Shown piece by piece: positions 46,171 through 59,500 of a DNA stretch of 64,000 nt. Position 1 is the stretch's first letter. Every line of letters starts with the position of its first letter. A program made the position numbers and the translations under genes. Source of the stretch: Opisthocomus hoazin (lineage: Eukaryota; Chordata; Aves; Opisthocomiformes; Opisthocomidae); contig NC_134436.1 of assembly GCF_030867145.1 (NCBI RefSeq), positions 3,782,001-3,846,000 of the forward strand. Reading direction: 5' to 3'. Below the pieces are notes generated by a model that was given only the letters and a program-made list of their open reading frames with translations, searched no databases and had not been told where the DNA came from.

Positions 46171-49100
46171 GGTGCGGGTCGCAGCGAGGCGCAGCAGTGA
46201 GGGTCACTCCCCGGGTGCCCGGGATGCAGAGGGGGGGTCCCCAGAGTGCAGAGCCTCCCCCATCGCACCACCGCACCGGGGGGGGCAGGGAGCATCGCGT
46301 TGGTCGGGGGGTGAGGGCCCCAACCACGGAGCCCCACCGCAGCCACCGCCACCGGGAGGGACCAAGCAGCCCTTGAAATCCCCCTGAACAAACAGCAAAT
46401 AATCGATGGTACCGATAAGTCACCCGGAGGGAGGGGACAAATATCCCCCCCCCCGAGGTCTGGCCCCCGCAGGGGGGGACACGCTTGGCCCACAAGTTTC
46501 CTGCTCAACTTTTTGGCAGGATTTTTTGCTGCTGGGGGGGATGATTTCTTTCCTTTTTTTTTTTTTTTTCCCTTTGAGGGTGGGCACTGAAATATTGGAA
46601 GTTTAAAAAATTCAGTAAACCCCCACTCCTCAGCCGAGAGCAGCTTTCCAGGGACAAACAGCCCAAAAAAAACCCACCACCCCCAATTCCTGCAGCCTCT
46701 TCGGTTGCCAGCAAAATACCCAAAACCTCCCGAAAGCAAAAACCCTGACAAAAATGAAACTGGGTTTGTGTTGCCGTTGATTTTTTTTTTCGCAGGAATG
46801 CGAAATCGCTTCCCACCCCGCTCCCGCCTCGAAATGAAACAAAAAATGTAAGATGGGGAGTGTGGGGGGGAGGCAGCGCGGATGGGCTGTTTGTATTTGA
46901 TCCACGTCCCGTTAATTATGCCTTTTGCATATTTAGCAATTGGGATTTTCAAACACGGGTGCTGTGACGGTGCTCTGGCTTCCAAAAAATCTCCCCCCGG
47001 GCTGGCAGCGACGGGGAGGCACAGCTCCGTCCTCCTGGGGCACCCCTTGTGCCTGGTCCCCCGCTGGCATCGCCGCTGGCCCTGGCTCTTCGCCCCCGGC
47101 TCCCCAGCTCGCCCTCCCCGCCGCGCTCCTCGCCTGCCCACCTCCGCCATTTGGCCTCCCGCACCCAAAAAAGGCGGGGGAAGAGCCTCGTGCCAGGCGC
47201 GTGGGATGCGGGTGGCACCGATGACGCGGGAGAGGGGACCACTTCCCACCAGCACCACACCCCAGCTGCCACATTCTGGCCACGGTGACGCTGGCGATGC
47301 TGCCCAGCCTACACCACCTTCCCACCTGCGTTGGCTTCACCAAGGGCGTTTGCTTTGCCCTTTCTTTGCTATTTTTAAGGACCTGACCCGACCCCCTGAC
47401 GCCCTGGAGAGCTGCAGGGTGCTGATGTTCCCCAAGCAAACGTGGGGCCAGCAGCGATTGCACCTGGAGTTTGCCGCCCACCGAAGGTCCTTTCCCGGCT
47501 GCAGCAAGATTTCACCTCTCAGCGTGTCTGGAAAACTGACATGAACAAAAATCACCTTTATTGAGGGCTGAAGTCCTCTGAGAGAGGGGAAACTGAGGCA
47601 CGGAGCCAAGCGGGGACTTGCTCACTGTGGCAGCAGCAAAGCTGGGGCTCCAGCCCCGCAGTCCCCAGCAAAGCTCCGGGCTCCCCAGCACCCCCGAGGT
47701 GGTACCTGCCACCCAGCACCCGGTACTCCAGCCCCAGGGAGGACAGAGTTCCCCAGTGCCCCCAGACCGGCACATCCCCAGGGCATGGGGACAAGGGCGT
47801 CCTCCTGGGGACAACAGTCCACAAGCCTCCATCCTGCTACTGGACTCTTCTCCCATGGCGTGCTGGGGGCTGTGGGGGACAGGGATGGAGGTTGAGGAGG
47901 TCAGGGATGGAGGGCAAGGTGGATGGGGGATGGAGGCCCCAGGGGACGGGGGTGGAAGGCGCAGGGGACAGGGAGGGGTGGTGAGGGCACAGGGTGGAAA
48001 GCCTGCCTGCGAACAGCAGTGCTGCCTCCGGTCTCTGCCTGCTGGAACCAGCGCCAAAATCCCCCCCGCCATGCCCAGGCTCCTGCAGCGGGGTCTGTGC
48101 TGCCTCCTCCCCGGCCGGGCAGAGAATCCGGGACCTCTGCCCGGCTTTACGGGACTGGGAATAACTGGGGGGGGACGACGGGGGACACAGGACGTGGAGG
48201 TGAAGCTGGGCAGCCTGACCCTGCGGCAGTGGGGGGGGGGGGGGGGGGTGTCACGCAGGTCCATGCCCCCCCGGGTGGCAGCGGGGCACGACGGGATAGC
48301 AGCTGGAGGGCTGCCAAGGCTGCGTGAGTGGAAGACGCGTCCCAACAGCCTCTGGAGTACAAACAGGCTCCAAAATACCCGACCCCAACCCAAACTCCCC
48401 CCCCCCCCATCCCAGCCGCTGCCATCCAAGTGGGTTGCAGGGCTGGCACCCTCTTGTCACCTCCTCCGTGCAGGGCGCGGGGTGTCTGCTGGCAAGGGGG
48501 ACCAAACCTGGCCAGGCTGGGAGCCCCAGACCTCGGTGGTGTCCCTGCCTTGCGGGGGCTGGATTTCTTTGGCCGTTGAAAGCGTCTTGAACTGAGCTTC
48601 GCCAAGTAACCTCCCAGAGCCAGGATGGGTGAATCCGGTGGGACCCAGCACTGGGAGGACAGACAGCCTCCTCTGGATGATGCTCCGGGAGACCCCTCGC
48701 CCCAGCAAGTTGGGGTCAGGCTGGCATAAACCCTTTGGTATTTTATGAACCAATTTGCTCACCTTGGCCCTGACGGCACCGGAAAGCCGAGCTGGAGCGG
48801 CCGGCGTTTTTGGGGCACCAACCTCCAAGCGCACGCCCACTGCGCCAGGGTTGGAGTGACCCACCACCACGCTCGGCTGGCTGCCAGGGGCTGCCCCAGG
48901 GACACGGGGCTCTGCCTGTCCCCAGCCAAGCCCAGGGGACGTGGCACCTCTTTGTCCCCCAGCTGGGGGGCTGCGGGACTCCCCACTTTCCCAGCTGCAA
49001 AAGCCTCGAGTCCTCGGAAAGGGGTGCCCCAAGCAGCACGTAGCCCTCCATCAGCCCCGGCCACCCACTGATTGAGGCTCTGTCTGTGTTAATTTTTAAC

Positions 49101-51515
49101 CCCAGCTGTCTCCCACATGGCAGGCGCTGGCCGCAGTGGCTCACGCTGGCCCCGCTTCCCGGGGATGTGCCGCAGCAGCGCAGGGACCGGCCACCCCTTC
49201 CTGGGAAGGGCTTGGGGGGCCACACGAGCCCCCACCGCCCACGGGGTTGCTGGATGGTTTGTCTCCCTCGTGGGAGCCCAGCCTGGGTCCCCAGCGGTCT
49301 CGGGGAGGGGGACACGGGTGCGGGGCAGGCGTGCGGCGCTGGCCTTTGCAGCTGGGGGGGCCGCGGTCCGGGCTGTCGCCCTGGCTCCTCTGCAAACGGC
49401 AGCAGCCGCTGCCCGGGAATGTCCTGGCAGGAGGGACCCGGGCCTCTAAGCAAACAGACGCCGCGTCGGCGGTTGGGAGAAGGGGAGGAAGCCGGTTTCC
49501 CTCTGCCCTCTCCCACCCCGGTGCGGTGAAGCGAGGGGGGAGCGCAGCACGGAGAGCCTCGGGAGCCGGCAAGCATCCCCCAGCCCGCGACGGGAGGCAA
49601 GGCAAGAGCCCCCCACGAACCAGCCCTTTCCGGGGGCTGAGGAGCTGCTCATATGGTGCCAAGGGACACCACGGCCACCCGCGTGCCCCGGACACGCAGG
49701 CTTTGCGGGGAGCAGGGCGAGTTGGCGCCATGGGTGCCTGCCGCAGGGCCGGGAGCCGGCTGGGCTGCTGGGCGAGCAGGCATAGCTGCACGCACGCCTA
49801 CGTGCCAGGCGGCAGGAGAGCCACGAGGACACCCGAGCTGCAGCGTTTCCACCTCCGGGGACCCTGGCAGGCGTTGGGGTTTTTTTTTTTTTTTTTGAGC
49901 CGGGGATTCGCCTGGAATTCAGACGCCCACGTGGTCCAAAATAGGCTCGCTCCAACATCCGGAGCGCCCTGCAAAAGCCATCTGCCTGCGCAAGCAGGGC
50001 AGGCAGCCGCGGGGCTGGGGCACGTCGGCGCAGCTCAGATCCCTTCCTGGTGGCTCCTGCTGCCTACGTCTGCTGCTGGGGGTTCATGGAAGCGTTGCCC
50101 GGGCCCTGCCAAAGCGAGAGGGACAGGCAAGCGCCGCGATGCATGGCCAGGCAGGGGACGCCAGTTCTAGGTCACGTTAACGCAGGAGCTTTCCTAGCGC
50201 CTGCAGATTCTTGGCTCGCCCCAAGCTGCTGCTCAGCAGCCGGGTCTGGGAAGACACTGGCGGCATGAAAATGCCTGTTCTCGGACCAGGGTGGTTGTCC
50301 TTCAGGTGGGAGCTGAAATGCAGAGCAAGTCAGACTCAGGGGGAAAATTACTTCTGCTCCACTCATGCCTCCCCGCGTTTTGTCTCCTGGACAGCCCTGT
50401 GTCGCAATCTCGAATCCAGCATCAGTCCTGTGGTAGGAGAGGACGCTTCAGGCCCAGCACCTGGGGCAAGAGGACACCTGCTCGATGTGGTCCCTACTTG
50501 CAAGCCGCCACGGCGGGGACTGAGGGGCTAGATGGGGCTTTCCAAGTCGCTTCTGCCTGTAGCAGCCGTCCACCCAAACAAGAAAACATTGATGGGTCAG
50601 GGCAACCACAATATTAGAAAAAGTCGTGCAAGTTAAATGATTTCACTGGGAAATACCAGAAGTTACTTACGGCAAGAGCTAATCTGGGCAAGAGTGGAGA
50701 AACAACTGTGAAAGCCACAGTGGCCTCCTCCTCGCCAGTATGGCAGCCAGGACGTCACCTTCTGCCCAGCAGACCAACCTCTATGCTGCCTGCAGCCCAG
50801 GTCTTGCCTGTACACCTTCCCGGCAGGCAGCCTCAGCAGGCAGCCTCTGGGACTGGAGTTCCTGAGGATGATGGTGAGGCTCATCTGAGCACACCTGTGC
50901 TTTACTGAAGGCCACAGAGAAGCAAGGGACTGGAGCTTGTAGCATAAGACCTGGTTCACAGCAGCATACCTCCGGACACGTTGGTGTACATGGGCCAGCA
51001 GCCAGCAATGTCCATCGGCACAGGAGAAGGAGATGATCTCTGGGTTGCCTAATCAGGGAACCATCCTCATGTTACAGGCAACCTTTTGCACCACAGCAGG
51101 GCCCACTTTTGGGGAGCTAGCCCACCAGGAGCCCTGGGACCAGACCCCCTTGCCAGCGAGGACACCAACCTGGAGGCGTGCTCTGCAGAAGCGAATCTCT
51201 TGGGAGCCCCAGAAGCATGGTCACCTCTAAGCAGAGTTTAATCCTAAGGGTTATGAGGCTCCCCACGAAACGGGTCACCCCAGTGAGTGCCCAGGCTGCA
51301 CCTCGTTTGGCAGAGAGAAAGTCTAAGTGAGGCTGAGACGGTCTGGCAGACAACGGATGCTTTGTCACCTTCCATGGTCACGAGGGCTCTGAGAAAATGT
51401 GCACAGTAGGTCCCTCCGCTGTGAGATCCCACACAGATGCATTTGCCTCCATTACACATCCCCTCTTCCCAGCAGTGCCGCTGCAGCTGAGCCTTGACTG
51501 AGACACCATTCTCCC
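46171..51515. other. Non-coding DNA upstream of the CpG island
   Basis: No gene is recognisable. The stretch has an AT-richer segment at 46540-46970 with homopolymer T and A runs and an octamer-like TTTTGCATATTTAGCAAT near 46922, a MIR-like relic at 47583, an 18-G run at 48231-48248 and a CpG-rich stretch around 49100-49850. Overlapping open frames up to about 450 codons occur on both strands and have no domain signature. Confidence 0.45.
47583..47690 (-). mobile_element. MIR-like SINE relic
   Basis: On the minus strand the order is GGAGCCCCAGCTTTGCTGCTGCCAC, then GAGCAAGTCCCC, then CCGTGCCTCAGTTTCCCCTC. This parallels the MIR 3' half (GGCTCTGCCAC, then GGGCAAGTYACTT, then CTGTGCCTCAGTTTCC). 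The match is diverged, as expected for an element shared by all amniotes. Confidence 0.55.
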
Positions 51516-52006
51516 CAGTTCAAGAAAGATGAGGAGCTACTGGAGAGAGTCCAGCAGAGGGCTACGAGGATGGTGAGGGGACTGGAATATCTCTCCTACG
51601 AGGAGAGGCTGAGGGAGCTGGGCTTGTTCAGCCTGGAGAAGAGAAGGCTGCAAGGGGACCTAATAAATGCTTATAAATATCTGAAGGTTGGATGTCAGGA
51701 GGATGGGACCAAGCTCTTTTCAGTGGTGCCCAGCGACAGGACAAGGGGCAATGGGCACAAACTGAAGCACAGGAAGTTCCGTCTGAACATGAGGAAGAAC
51801 TTCGTCCCTCTGAGGGTGACGGAGCACTGGAACAGGCTGCCCAGGGAGGCTGTGGAGTCTCCTTCTCTGGAGATATTCAAGACCCGCCTGGACAAGGTCC
51901 TGTGCAGCCTGCTGTGGGTGACCCTGCTTCGGCAGGAGGGTTGGACTAGATGACCCACAGAGGTCCCTTCCAACCCCTACTATTCTGTGATTCTGTGATT
52001 CTGTGA
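51516..52006 (+). mobile_element. CR1 LINE 3' fragment, copy 6
   Basis: This plus-strand CR1 of about 490 bp starts at CAGTTCAAGAAAGATGAGGAG and ends in three ATTCTGTG units. It keeps a 127-codon open frame for the ORF2 tail ([44 protein letters not shown]). The tail consensus differs from copies 1-5, so it belongs to another CR1 subfamily and is among the best-preserved copies here. Confidence 0.95.
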
Positions 52007-54133
52007 CAGAGGGGCCATGGACGTAAGCCATGCACACCCTTCCTTTCAGAAAGGACTCTCAAACACTACCTTCTCAGCTTGCGTTGGTCTCCTTTGCCCA
52101 GCTCCACTAACTTAGACCTGAGGAGCAACCACCTTCTGACTCTTACATGCTGGAGCAATGCCCCAAACCCACCACACTCCTCTCTGCTCCCATTTACTGC
52201 CCATGAAAGACGTCAGCAGCAACATGCGATCAATGCTATTGAAAAAAGCTGATAGATCTGACTCTATGGGTATAGGAAGCTGCCTCCCCTTGATTACCTA
52301 AGCACTATTCATCATCCAGGCTGATGCCACCTCTGAACTGATCTGCAGCCTGTAATGGATTGGAAGACGTCAGAAAGACCAGTTGCGTCCAGGTGAATCT
52401 TCCTCCAGAAAGGAAGCTTAAGGGCTAAGCAATAACTGCCTGTCTCTCACATCACATCCTTAACCACCCAATAAACCTCAAAAATACCTCTCCTCGCTTC
52501 GCCTTCAAGAGACCCTTCAACATCAGAGTTCAACTACAAGGGCAGCACCAAATTCTTGGGCAAGCTGAGACATGCAAGGATCCCATGAAGGTCTTCTGGG
52601 AGACACCTTGTGCAGCCACCTGAAACGGAGGAGCACACGGGTGCACTCACCCTTTGCTCCTGCTGTCATAGAGGCCACCTCTTCATCAGGAAGCCCTCTG
52701 TGACCTGGCTGGAAACATGGGTGCTTACCGAGGACCAGCCAGCAGCTCCTTCCCACCACCCCATCTCACCTCACTGTTCACCTCCGCTGAAGGCTTCCCT
52801 GCACTCAGCCACTCACCTTGCTCAGGAAGAACCTATGCAGCTCCCTAGGGATGTCTGCCAACAAAAGCCCCAGTGGGTGGAGAAGAGCTAGGCCTGAAAC
52901 TGTGACTTGTAGCTCCATTTCTTCCGGGGCAAACACAATACAAGAAATCGCGGCAAAGAGCCAGCCTAGAGTTGGATGGGAACAGACCACCATCTCCTTA
53001 CCTAGGAAGACCAACTGGACTTGTCAAGAGGAAAGAAATTCATCTACATCTCACACATATGGTCTCATCCTAATGGATATGTATGAGCATAAGGGAAGAA
53101 GAATAACCTTCTGGTTAGGCTAAGGGCTTGGCAGTTGAGATTTCACGATGCTATTCTCAGCGCTGTCCACACCTTGCTCCAAAGCCTTGGAAAACTCTTT
53201 ATCCATCCTCAGGCCTCACATTTCCATCTGGAAACGTGGCCGATACCTATTTTGCACTCGCCATGAAGGAGAGAGGAGGGAGATTTGAGATGCGTCTCCC
53301 TCCTCGGGTGACTCTTGTTTTGAGTTAAAGAGAACAGGCAGGAGAGACGGGAAGAATAAAGAGCCACGAGGCTCCACCGGGAAAGCTCCAGCGCTGCTCC
53401 TGGCATCCCAAGGCTGCCTGAAAAACTCAAATCCTAGGTGGAAAGAGGGAAAACATCCTTTCCCAGCAGTCTGGGGCAGCACAGCTCATCACCTCTGATA
53501 GCCTAGAGCAAGCTGGAGCTATCAGAGATCGTTTTTGTCCACGTCATCCATCCCCAGATGCTTCCTGGGCTTGATGTGTTCAGAAGGGATGCACAGATGA
53601 CCACCGTCCGAGGTGGGGGGTGCCCCTGGGACCACCCACTGGGCTGCCAGCCAGGCAGGAGGCAACGGGCCGGTGGTGGAAACCCATTGGCTGTCAGCAA
53701 ATGTGCCTAGAAGTGCGCTGCTGCCTGCTTGAGAAGGACGGTGCTCGCCACCAGGACCCGTGGCAGCTGGTGGCCTTGCCCGAGGTGCTCCAGGGGATGA
53801 GTTGCTCCAGGTGCCCCACGGAGCTCCAGGGTCCATGGCAAGTGGCCAGGCTGGAGCTGGCAGATTTCAATGGCTTCCCGGAGGTGGACAAGGTGTCTCC
53901 CCACCAATTCCCCGTTGCTGGGAGACTTAGCGTCTAGCCATGCCCGTGCTGGGCAGCTTCACTCACCTCTAGCCTGGCACGGGGGTACCAACCCTGCCCT
54001 GGTGCTCCCAGCCCAATGTTCACCACAGACCAGTGGGCGGACCAAGGATGTTCCTTCTCATCCTGCCTCCTCCAGTCCCCGTGATCCCCTGATCTGGTTG
54101 GGACCCCATTCCCCAGACGGATGCCAGCACGGG

Positions 54134-54173
54134 CTCCCTCCTCCACCTCCTCCTCCTCCACCTCCTCCTCCAG
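54134..54173. repeat. CCACCTCCTCCTCCT microsatellite
   Basis: This is an imperfect CTC/CCA trinucleotide tract in which a (CTC)n run is interrupted by CCA at intervals of about 15 bp. Confidence 0.8.
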
Positions 54174-54799
54174 TGGGGCATTTCTACAGGAGCCCCAGCC
54201 CTGCAAGGAGAACACAGAGCAGCCAGAGCAGCCATAAATCCTTCCCTGCAGACCAGGGCTCTGCCAAACTCTCCCTTCCACCCAAATTTATGGAAAAGCA
54301 GGTCCCTGCCAGCAAAGCACAGTACAATCATGAGGTAGAACAGGCAGTGCTCACTGGCTGCAGAAAGGGCTCCTGCAGCCTTCTCCGCTGACAGCGCATC
54401 TCCTTCTCTTCCTCAGGCTGTCACCCTCGCTGGCTTGGGGACAGACACGTCCCCACACAGCCAAAGCACCCATGGCACAGCTTGCCTCCCCCCATCTCAC
54501 TCCACTGGGAACCTCAAAGCCCTGGGAGAACCCCAAGCCACAGGTATGAGGATGGGGTCCCAAAGCAAGGGAGACCCTCCATGGATGGGCACAGATGAGC
54601 CCAGCCACCACCTCGTGCCACTCTGTTGCACCCTGTGCCCCCAGGGCTGGCAGAGGAGGGAACACAGAGGTAGGTGGGGGAAGACAAAGGGTTCGGGGAG
54701 GGAGGTGAGAGCCAGAAGCAGAGCATCACCATGGATTTCATCACGGTAGCAAAGGTCAGCCACGTGCCAGCCCCTTCCTCCACTGCCACGGCAGAGGCA

Positions 54800-55080
54800 G
54801 AGCTGACAGTAGACCCGAGTATTTGCATTTCCTGATGTCTGCGTGCCGAAATTTGCAGTCTTAATCGTGCATTAATGCTGGCTCCTGCATTTCATTACTT
54901 CTGAGAGCGAGAAAACACACAGAGAGAAAATAAAAATTCCCCTCAACTCGGCCAGGTGAGCTTGGCCACTGAGTGCCTGCTCCTGCCGGCCACCCACGCA
55001 CACGGTTGCAAGCCGGACCCAGTCACAAGCCACATGTCTGCAGAAATCCCATCGCAAAACATCATCTTTCCTTTGTTTAT
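54800..55080. promoter_or_regulatory. Candidate regulatory block with octamer motif
   Basis: This unique AT-richer block contains a perfect POU octamer ATTTGCAT at 54821-54828 and TTAATCGTGCATTAATG about 30 bp further. It has no coding frame. The regulatory role is inferred from motif and composition only. Confidence 0.25.
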
Positions 55081-56224
55081 TCTTCACCCCGGCGTGCCCC
55101 TTCACAGGAGCAGTGAAGCCCAGAGCCCACACATCTCCCACCCAGCCACTGTCCCAGCTGGGCTCCCTGGGGACACCCCTGCAAATGCAGAGATGCTTTG
55201 GAGAGGTGACTCCTCGGCCACCTTCCCATCTCATGTCCTGCACTGCACAGGTCAGAGAATTCAGTACACTTTTTGCCCAAATCAACCTTGTCTGCTGCTT
55301 CTTTGCTGCAGCCTGGACACAGATTTCTGGGCCTGAGCTTAAGCATAAAGATCTTGGAAAGTTCTCTGGCCTAAAAGCACAGGGAGCTTGCACAGGAGAG
55401 CAGGAGGGAGCAAGCGTGGTGCAAGTGCAAGTGCTGGAGGTGCATGAAAGGACGGGTCAGGCAGGGGGAACCTCCTGGATGCTCGACATGGGCCACAGCA
55501 AAGCTTGTCTGCTGACCACGTTCTCTGTAACGTGCTTTTTGGGGTAATTTTGGAGATGTCCGGCATGCCAATGGCCAGCACTCTCTGTGTCCCTCAGGAC
55601 ACTGCCTCCCACCCTTGTCCAAGCCCAACCCAAGGGCACACCAATGAAGTCAAATAGCCCAGGGCACACAGATGAGAGCACCCAGGCAGCATCATAGCAT
55701 CTCCTGTGGCCTTCAGATCTGCAAACTTCTGTGTCTCTACCCCCTTCAGCTTTGAGATCCACCATCAGCAGGGTGTGGTTCCTCTCCATTGTCTCGCTTG
55801 TTTGAGACTCTCGAAGGTCTCAGCCACCAATACAGGCTGAGAGAGGTCTCAGCCACCAACAAGGGCTGGAGAATAAGGCTGGCTGAATGTGACTCCATAA
55901 GCCCCCAAAAAACAACCCCATCCACAGGCTCTTCAGACGCTCCATAACCCTAGTTGAAAGCAACTGGACAAAGCTGACCCCAGCACCTCCGCCTGAGCAG
56001 CCTCACACTGTCCCCCAAGCCAGGGAGGACTATTTGTCACCCCCATGGCATCTGGGGTGCATCAATGGGGGAAGTCCCTTCCTGCATCCACCCCCCACCG
56101 CTGGGTGACTTTCCCGATGCCCAGCCTGAAATTCCCACTTGCTCTCCCAAACCTGGTTTCCATCTGCACGGCCAGCCGGCAGCTCCCTCCTGCCCAGGCA
56201 GGCCTGCCCTGCCTTTCCTGGCCG

Positions 56225-56560
56225 TAAAAACAACAGGGCAGTGGAAATATTTCGGAAACACCTTTTACAGTTCTCTAGACAAGGCTGCAGTTAACCCCCG
56301 AAGGAGCTGGCTGCCATCAGGAAAAACAATTTCATTCCAGCCAAATTATTTCACAGGAAAAGGCTGATTTTGGTGCCATTTTTAATGCGGATGACTTCAG
56401 CATCGTTCCCTCGGACTTTGCCATATTTTCCTGCTCTCGCATAGTGCAACAACCCAGGGCTCTGGTGTTATCTGGATCAAATGTTTTCCCTCGCTCCGCT
56501 TTCAGCAATTCCAGTTCCTCGGGATTTCTCCGTCGCACTGCCCTGTTTTGCTGGACTGTG
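56225..56560. promoter_or_regulatory. Candidate conserved non-coding block
   Basis: About 330 bp of unique, balanced-composition sequence contains GGAAATATTTCGGAAA, CAAATTATTTCACAGG and GGTGTTATCTGGATC. It stands out from the minisatellite-rich surroundings. No known element or exon was recognised. Confidence 0.2.
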
Positions 56561-59500
56561 GTGTTGCTCCGTCACGGCTCAGGTTCGGGAGCGCTGCTGA
56601 AGCCCAGCCCCTGCAGCCACCCTCCAGCTATTTTCAAAGGCACCTACAGAGCGTTAGGTCACAGAGACTAAAATAGCAGATTCCGGTCCAAATCGGGGTG
56701 ATGAGCACATTTTGCCCAGCCCTTGCCCAGGTCCCAGGCATCCGAGCTCCTCCTTGCCAGGATCAGTGTCACAGCTGAGAGCAGGGACACCAGCCACCCA
56801 TGGGTGCTGGTGCCACCCAACCATGGGGTAGCTCATGAAACCTCTCACTTTCATGAGCACTTCTTCCCCACTTCAGACCAGCTGGAAATGTCCAGCGCCC
56901 AGTCAGGGTGAGACTCTCTGCAGCCAGATGGGGACATCCACTGAGCACAGCAGGACAGACGGATCCAACCCTCCACCGTGGGGGAAACAGGAGGGTTTGG
57001 GGCTCAGACACTCCTGGGGTCCTTTTGCTCTGCATGAACCACACAGACAATGGTTGAGAGGGGTGAAGCTGGTAAACTCGGCCCAGCACAGGTCCTTGTG
57101 CTGCTCGGGCACCAGTGGCTCTGACCTCCGGCGCGGTCCCAGCCCCCTCGGCCGCTTCTGGAGACGGCAGCGCCAGGACGTGACATTCCCTTCATTTTGT
57201 CTTCACACATGGGCAGCTCTCAACAAGGGCTTCGCTCTGCCCGCAGCAAAGGCCAAACTCTTCCACCAGCTGGCACGTAAGCCAGGACAGGAGCAAAGCT
57301 GGGCTGAGCACACACATGTCCCACAAGCAGCTGGGAGAAGGGACACCCCATCCCCAGCACCTGGCTCAAGCCCACCAGCAAGGTCCCTGGGAAGGGACAA
57401 ACGCTGCCCAGAGTTAGAAACCAGGTTCCTTCAAGCAATGCCCCTGCTGTGGGGTGAGATTCAGTAGTCCCAGAGCAGCCAGGTCCTGAGCACAGCGACA
57501 GTGCTTTAGTGCTGCTTTGGCCACTGCAATCTCCTGGGTCAGTCCGGGGACAGGCACAGGGACTGTCCCAGCAAGGACCCCATCTACATGTGGCACTGGT
57601 AGGTTGTACAAGCTATTCCGAACTCTCCAGGCACGAATGGCCTCCAGGAAGCGGACCACCATGTGCCCTAGCAGATGCTCCACGGAGATTTGGCTGCGGA
57701 TACTCATTCCAATTCATGGGTGATCTCAAATATCCATCTTCAGGAGAGCAGCACAGTCCTGAGGAGGACATTACCTCCATCCTCTGCTACCCCTGGCTGG
57801 TCTCGGCACTCAGGTTAGTTCCCCAGGAGACTTTCCTCTAACCCCTCCCTCTTTCCTGAGGGCTCAGCATCCTCAATGGGTACTTCAGACGCAATCAAAA
57901 TCACTGTTTTTTGCCTCTGGGAAAATTCAGCAGCTATTCAGATAGGAGTCTGGGATTTGGGCCATCTGCATTTGACCACTCATGTCACACACGACTTGAC
58001 TGAGTCCCTAAATCATCCCATGCCTCAGTTTCCCACCTTTATAGAACAGAGAAGCTGTTCCTTTTGTTGTCCCACTCTTTATCCTCCCTTTGCAAACTCT
58101 TTGGGTAGAGGCAGCCTCTCGTCATGGGGACTGGCAGCATCCTGGCCGCAGAAATGAAACCTTTGGGCATCCTGCCATAGTGGGGCAATCTGCAGTTGAG
58201 AAATGGCCCTACCCTCACCCAGAGTGAGGGCTGGGCTTCCCTCATTCTATTACTTGACACTGCAATTTCCTTTCCCTGTTTAAAAATGCATGGACTATGG
58301 GTTTCCAGCAGCTGATGGGTTGCCTAAATGCCCTGTTTGGGAAAGGCGCTCAGTGAGCAGGCAAGGGATGGAGGCAGTGTCCCCTGGGGCTTGGCTGTCC
58401 CAGGAAGGAGGAGAAAAGGTGCCACCAGCCAGGCTGGGGCTGGGTGGCAGGTGGCCGGAGAGTCTGGTGGGACTGGTCGCCTTCAGAGAAGCAGGGTTAT
58501 CCCCCAGCATCCCAGTCACTGCTGGAACCAGGAGAGGGTTTGCAAGGCACTGAGTCACTCCAGCCATTCAAAAAAACCCAGTATTTCCATCTTTGCATTT
58601 GTGTGTTCGTAAAAGGCAGGGCCAGATAATGTGTGGAAAATCTCCGTAGCCCTCACAAATGCCGCTTCCAGTTTCATTTCCCTCCCTTTCCTCTCCAGTC
58701 TTGGCTGAAAACCATCTCGTCCCATCTCCTCTGTGGCCCCTTCCAGCATCCACAGCTCATGGAGTCCGGACCCACAGTCCCTCAGAGAGCCCCTGCAGCA
58801 AGGGGAGAGCAAGATGATGGGTGCTCAGGGTTTGTGGGAGCTGGCTGAAGGTGCTCATCCTGCTCAGCTTCCTAATGGACACCAGACAGGTAAGCACCTC
58901 CACGCCCAAGAAAGCATCTTCCATCTCTTCTCCTGAACCTGTACAAGGCGAGGGGAGATGCTGGGGGTCCACATGACAGTCAGTAACCCCCATCAGGAGT
59001 CCCAGGGGAGGGTGCCCAAACAAGTGGCGTGAACTTTGCACCCTGTAGCTGGGCTCGCTGCTAGCTCCAAGCTCAGGAGCCCTGCCCTCATGGGACCTCA
59101 TGTCACCTCCCCAAAATTCCCACCCCTACTTTGGAAAGGACAAAGGTCTCAACTCTGCCTGAAGTACAGGGAGGTTTGGAGTGTCCTGATGGGGTGTGTC
59201 TGGGGATATGGGAAACCATCCGCCCTCCCTGAAGCTGGGAGCAAAGTGGGGAACTGCCCCCTAAACGTGGTGAAGCCCAGCTCTCACCTCCCATCGCTGG
59301 TGGTCTGGGACCTGCAGCCCCCACAGGGAGGGATCAGCAGGTTTCGATGGCAAGGGGCTGCCCTACAGCAAAGCCTTTCTTTCCCAGCAGCTGATCTCCC
59401 AGGGCACCGGTGGCCTGTCCCTACCATGGGGACATCCCGGCTGAGTGGAGGGAGGCAGAGGCAGAGCCCCGTGTCCCCCTTGGAACACGGATGGAGGAAC

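Noticed and set aside
44016..46376. 786-codon plus-strand open frame (with 498- and 608-codon frames overlapping on other frames and strand)
   Set aside because: It lies in a CpG island and C-rich minisatellite where stop codons are rare in all frames. The translation is Pro/Arg/Gly/Ala low complexity, with equally long frames on both strands and no domain.
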